DNA from: JBDTGE01 sp050742975
Lineage (GTDB): Bacteria > Actinomycetota > Actinomycetes > Mycobacteriales > Jatrophihabitantaceae
NCBI GenBank assembly: GCA_050742975.1
Contig: JBOGDQ010000279.1
Coordinates: forward strand, 1 to 7,035
Direction: 5' to 3'
DNA: 7,035 nt
Shown here: piece after piece, positions 4,941 through 7,035 of the stretch
Layout: every line of letters starts with the position of its first letter
Numbering within the stretch: position 1 is the stretch's first letter
Notes under the pieces: model-generated
What the model saw: only the letters and a program-made list of their open reading frames with translations
What the model was told of the DNA's origin: nothing
The model's database searches: none
Made by a program: the position numbers and the translations under genes

Positions 4941-6680
4941 ATGAGGCAGGTACATCACCACAGCTACGACGTCGTGATCGTCGGGGCGGGCGGTGCCGGC
5001 ATGCGGGCCGCGCTGGAGTCGTCCTCGCGGGTGCGCACGGCGGTGCTGACCAAGCTGTACCCGACCCGGTCGCACACCGGCGCGGCGCAGGGCGGCATGT
5101 GCGCCGCGCTCGCGAACGTCGAGGAGGACAACTGGGAGTGGCACACGTTCGACACGGTCAAGGGCGGTGACTACCTCGTCGACCAGGACGCGGCCGAGGT
5201 GATGTGTCGCGAGGCGATCGACGCCGTCATCGACCTGGAGAAGATGGGCCTGCCGTTCAACCGGACGCCCGAGGGCCGCATCGACCAGCGCCGCTTCGGT
5301 GGGCACACCCGCAACCACGGGGAAGCGGCAGTGCGGCGCTCGTGCTTTGCCGCCGACCGCACCGGGCACATGATCCTGCAGACGCTGTACCAGAACTGCG
5401 TCAAGCAGGACGTCGAGTTCTTCAACGAGTTCTACGTCCTGGACCTGCTGCTCACCGACGGGCGGGCGGCCGGGGCGGTCGCGTACGAGCTGGCCACGGG
5501 CGATATCCACGTGTTCGCGGCAAAGGCGGTCGTCCTCGCGACCGGTGGCTTCGGCAAGGTCTTCAAGACGACCTCCAACGCGCACACGCTGACCGGCGAC
5601 GGCATGGGCATCGTCTGGCGCAAGGGGTTGCCGCTGGAGGACATGGAGTTCTTCCAGTTCCATCCCACCGGCCTGGCCGGGCTGGGCATCCTGCTGTCCG
5701 AGGCGGCGCGCGGCGAGGGTGGCATCCTGCGCAACGCCGACGGCGAGCGGTTCATGGAGCGGTACGCGCCGACGATCAAGGACCTGGCTCCGCGCGACAT
5801 CGTGGCCCGCTCGATGGCCAACGAGGTGCGCGAGGGACGCGGCGCCGGGCCGCACAAGGACTACGTGCTGCTCGACCTGACCCACCTGCCGCGCGAGCAG
5901 ATCGACGCCAAGCTGCCGGACATCACCGAGTTCGCGCGCACCTACCTGGGCGTGGAGCCGTACACCGAGCCCGTTCCGGTCTACCCGACCGCGCACTACG
6001 CGATGGGCGGGGTGCCGACGAACATCCGGGCTGAGGTGCTGCGCGACAACACGTCCGTCGTGCCGGGTCTCTACGCGGCCGGTGAGGTCGCCTGCGTGTC
6101 CGTGCACGGCTCGAACCGGCTCGGGACCAACTCGCTGCTGGACATCAACGTGTTCGGCCGGCGGGCGGGGATCGCGGCCGCCGAGTACGCGTCGACGAGC
6201 TCGCACGCCGGGCTGCCGGTGGGCGCCGAGGCCGTTGTTTCCGCGATGGTGGATGCGTTGCTGGACTCGGACGGGGCAGAGCGGATCGCCGACATCCGCT
6301 CAGCGCTGCAGAACACGATGGACTTCAACGCGCAGGTCTACCGCACCGAGGAGTCGCTCAGGCAGGCTCAGGAGGACATCGCGGCGCTGAAGGTGCGCTA
6401 CGCGAACGTCACCGTCACCGACAAGGGCAGGCGCTTCAACTCCGACCTGCTGGAGGCGATCGAGCTCGGCTTCCTGCTCGACCTGGCCGAGGTGCTGGTG
6501 GTGGGGGCGCGGGCGCGGAACGAGTCGCGCGGTGCTCACTTCCGCGAGGACTACCCGTCGCGCGACGACGTCAACTTCATGCGGCACACGATGGCCTACC
6601 GCGACTCGGACGCCGCGATCCGGCTGGACTACAAGCCGGTGGTGCAGACGCGCTACCAGCCGATGGAGCGCAAGTACTGA
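4941..6680 (+). CDS. sdhA: Succinate dehydrogenase flavoprotein subunit SdhA
   Basis: Catalytic subunit that oxidises succinate to fumarate on covalently bound FAD, peripheral on the cytoplasmic side. It has 579 residues, close to the 588 of E. coli. The N-terminal FAD fold shows GAGGAG (15-20). SHTGAAQGG (44-52) carries H45, the expected site of covalent FAD attachment. Substrate-site residues are in place: H122 region (FGGHTRNHG), H241 (FHPTGLAG), R257 in SEAARGEGG as proton-shuttle arginine, H352 (HYAMGG) and R393 (HGSNRLGTNSLLD). The helical and C-terminal domains follow to QPMERKY. AGGGA at 4928-4932, 8 bases before ATG 4941, supports the start. Its stop overlaps the sdhB start by one base. 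No key residue is missing, so an active enzyme is expected. Fumarate reductase is the alternative reading of such sequences, but the sdhC/sdhD type and gene order argue for succinate dehydrogenase. Confidence 0.97.
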   Translation: MRQVHHHSYDVVIVGAGGAGMRAALESSSRVRTAVLTKLYPTRSHTGAAQGGMCAALANVEEDNWEWHTFDTVKGGDYLVDQDAAEVMCREAIDAVIDLEKMGLPFNRTPEGRIDQRRFGGHTRNHGEAAVRRSCFAADRTGHMILQTLYQNCVKQDVEFFNEFYVLDLLLTDGRAAGAVAYELATGDIHVFAAKAVVLATGGFGKVFKTTSNAHTLTGDGMGIVWRKGLPLEDMEFFQFHPTGLAGLGILLSEAARGEGGILRNADGERFMERYAPTIKDLAPRDIVARSMANEVREGRGAGPHKDYVLLDLTHLPREQIDAKLPDITEFARTYLGVEPYTEPVPVYPTAHYAMGGVPTNIRAEVLRDNTSVVPGLYAAGEVACVSVHGSNRLGTNSLLDINVFGRRAGIAAAEYASTSSHAGLPVGAEAVVSAMVDALLDSDGAERIADIRSALQNTMDFNAQVYRTEESLRQAQEDIAALKVRYANVTVTDKGRRFNSDLLEAIELGFLLDLAEVLVVGARARNESRGAHFREDYPSRDDVNFMRHTMAYRDSDAAIRLDYKPVVQTRYQPMERKY

Positions 6681-7035
6681 TGACTACTGTCACCGAGCGT
6701 CCAGCGTCCGATCCGGCGAGCGTCAAGCGGGTCGTGACAGTGAGGATCCGCCGGTTCAACCCCGAACTGGACACCGAGCCGCACTGGCAGTCGTTCGAGG
6801 TCGAGTCGCTGCCGAGCGACCGGGTCCTGAACCTGCTGTTCACGATCAAGGGCTATCAGGACGGCACGCTGACGTTCCGCCGCTCGTGCGCCCACGGCGT
6901 GTGCGGCTCGGACGCGATGCTGATCAATGGCCGCAACCGGCTGGCATGCAAGATCCGCGTCGACCAGCTCGGCCGGCGACGGATCACGATCGCGCCGCTG
7001 CCCGGCCTGCCGGTCATCAAGGACCTCGTCGTGGA
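6680..7035 (+). CDS. sdhB: Succinate dehydrogenase iron-sulfur subunit SdhB, N-terminal part (cut by window edge)
   Basis: Electron-transfer subunit carrying the three iron-sulfur clusters between FAD in SdhA and quinone in SdhC/SdhD. ATG 6680 overlaps the sdhA stop (TGATG), with GGAG at 6665-6668 as weak ribosome-binding site. 118 residues are visible. A polar tail (1-16) leads into the plant-ferredoxin-like domain (about 17-118) with KRVVTVRIRRFNPE. The [2Fe-2S] ligands are C70, C75, D78 and C90 in SCAHGVCGSDAM and LAC. Asp replaces the third Cys, as also known in E. coli SdhB, so this is a normal variant. LPGLPVIKDLVV (107-118) is the usual linker before the second domain. The C-terminal half with the [4Fe-4S] and [3Fe-4S] cysteines lies beyond the window. 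Confidence 0.97.
   Translation, partial: MTTVTERPASDPASVKRVVTVRIRRFNPELDTEPHWQSFEVESLPSDRVLNLLFTIKGYQDGTLTFRRSCAHGVCGSDAMLINGRNRLACKIRVDQLGRRRITIAPLPGLPVIKDLVV

Noticed and set aside
4926..6206. Long minus-strand open frame opposite sdhA
   Set aside because: No recognisable motif, and it shadows a fully conserved SdhA reading frame.
6881..6952. Missing third cysteine of the [2Fe-2S] site in SdhB as a defect
   Set aside because: Asp at this position (D78) is a known functional ligand variant, as in E. coli SdhB.
1..7035. tRNA or rRNA genes, CRISPR arrays, insertion sequences, phage or defence genes
   Set aside because: None seen: the window is almost fully occupied by transporter and sdh genes, and the only repeats are the short ones listed.

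Overview
The window is GC-rich DNA with GC-biased third codon positions, GTG starts and short ATGA or GTGA gene overlaps. The SdhC, SdhD and SdhB sequences are of the mycobacterial/actinobacterial type, so the source is almost certainly an actinobacterium. I cannot place it to genus. A Ser-Glu-Arg-rich repeat between sdhC and sdhD resembles spacer repeats I associate with Pseudonocardiales and relatives, but that is a weak hint.

Left half, minus strand (1-3596): an ABC uptake system of the BMP/PnrA (nucleoside) class, transcribed right to left. The order is a substrate-binding lipoprotein (2454-3596), a strong hairpin (2399-2439), a double ABC ATPase (755-2326) and a first permease (758 to the left edge, cut). 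The ATPase and permease genes overlap by 4 bases. The hairpin after the binding-protein gene probably lets that gene be expressed more strongly than the rest. The partner permease is expected just beyond the left edge.

Middle (3597-3980): a 384-base divergent intergenic region that should carry promoters for both directions. I see one fair sigma70-like candidate for the transporter, weak candidates for sdh, one inverted repeat, and no convincing gene.

Right half, plus strand (3981-7035): sdhC, sdhD, sdhA and sdhB (cut at the right edge), encoding succinate dehydrogenase (complex II). The enzyme oxidises succinate to fumarate in the TCA cycle and passes the electrons to quinone. Flavin, iron-sulfur and candidate heme-ligand residues are visible. 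Junctions are tight: sdhD-sdhA has an 11-base gap, and sdhA-sdhB overlaps by one base.

The sdhC-sdhD junction is the exception. It holds a 31-codon ORF (4418-4513) that overlaps sdhC and sdhD with ATGA at both ends, and it contains a Ser-Glu-Arg repeat flanked by 8-base direct repeats. The arrangement resembles mycobacterial MIRU elements. Deleting one 44-base unit would put the ATG at sdhC's stop codon in frame with sdhD, which suggests the repeat inserted into the original 5' end of sdhD. This is the most interesting signal; the rest is well-recognised core metabolism and transport.

From general knowledge, in mycobacteria sdhCDAB lies divergently beside nucleoside-catabolism genes (cdd, deoA, add). 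A nucleoside-type transporter in that place fits the context and predicts such genes to the left of the window.
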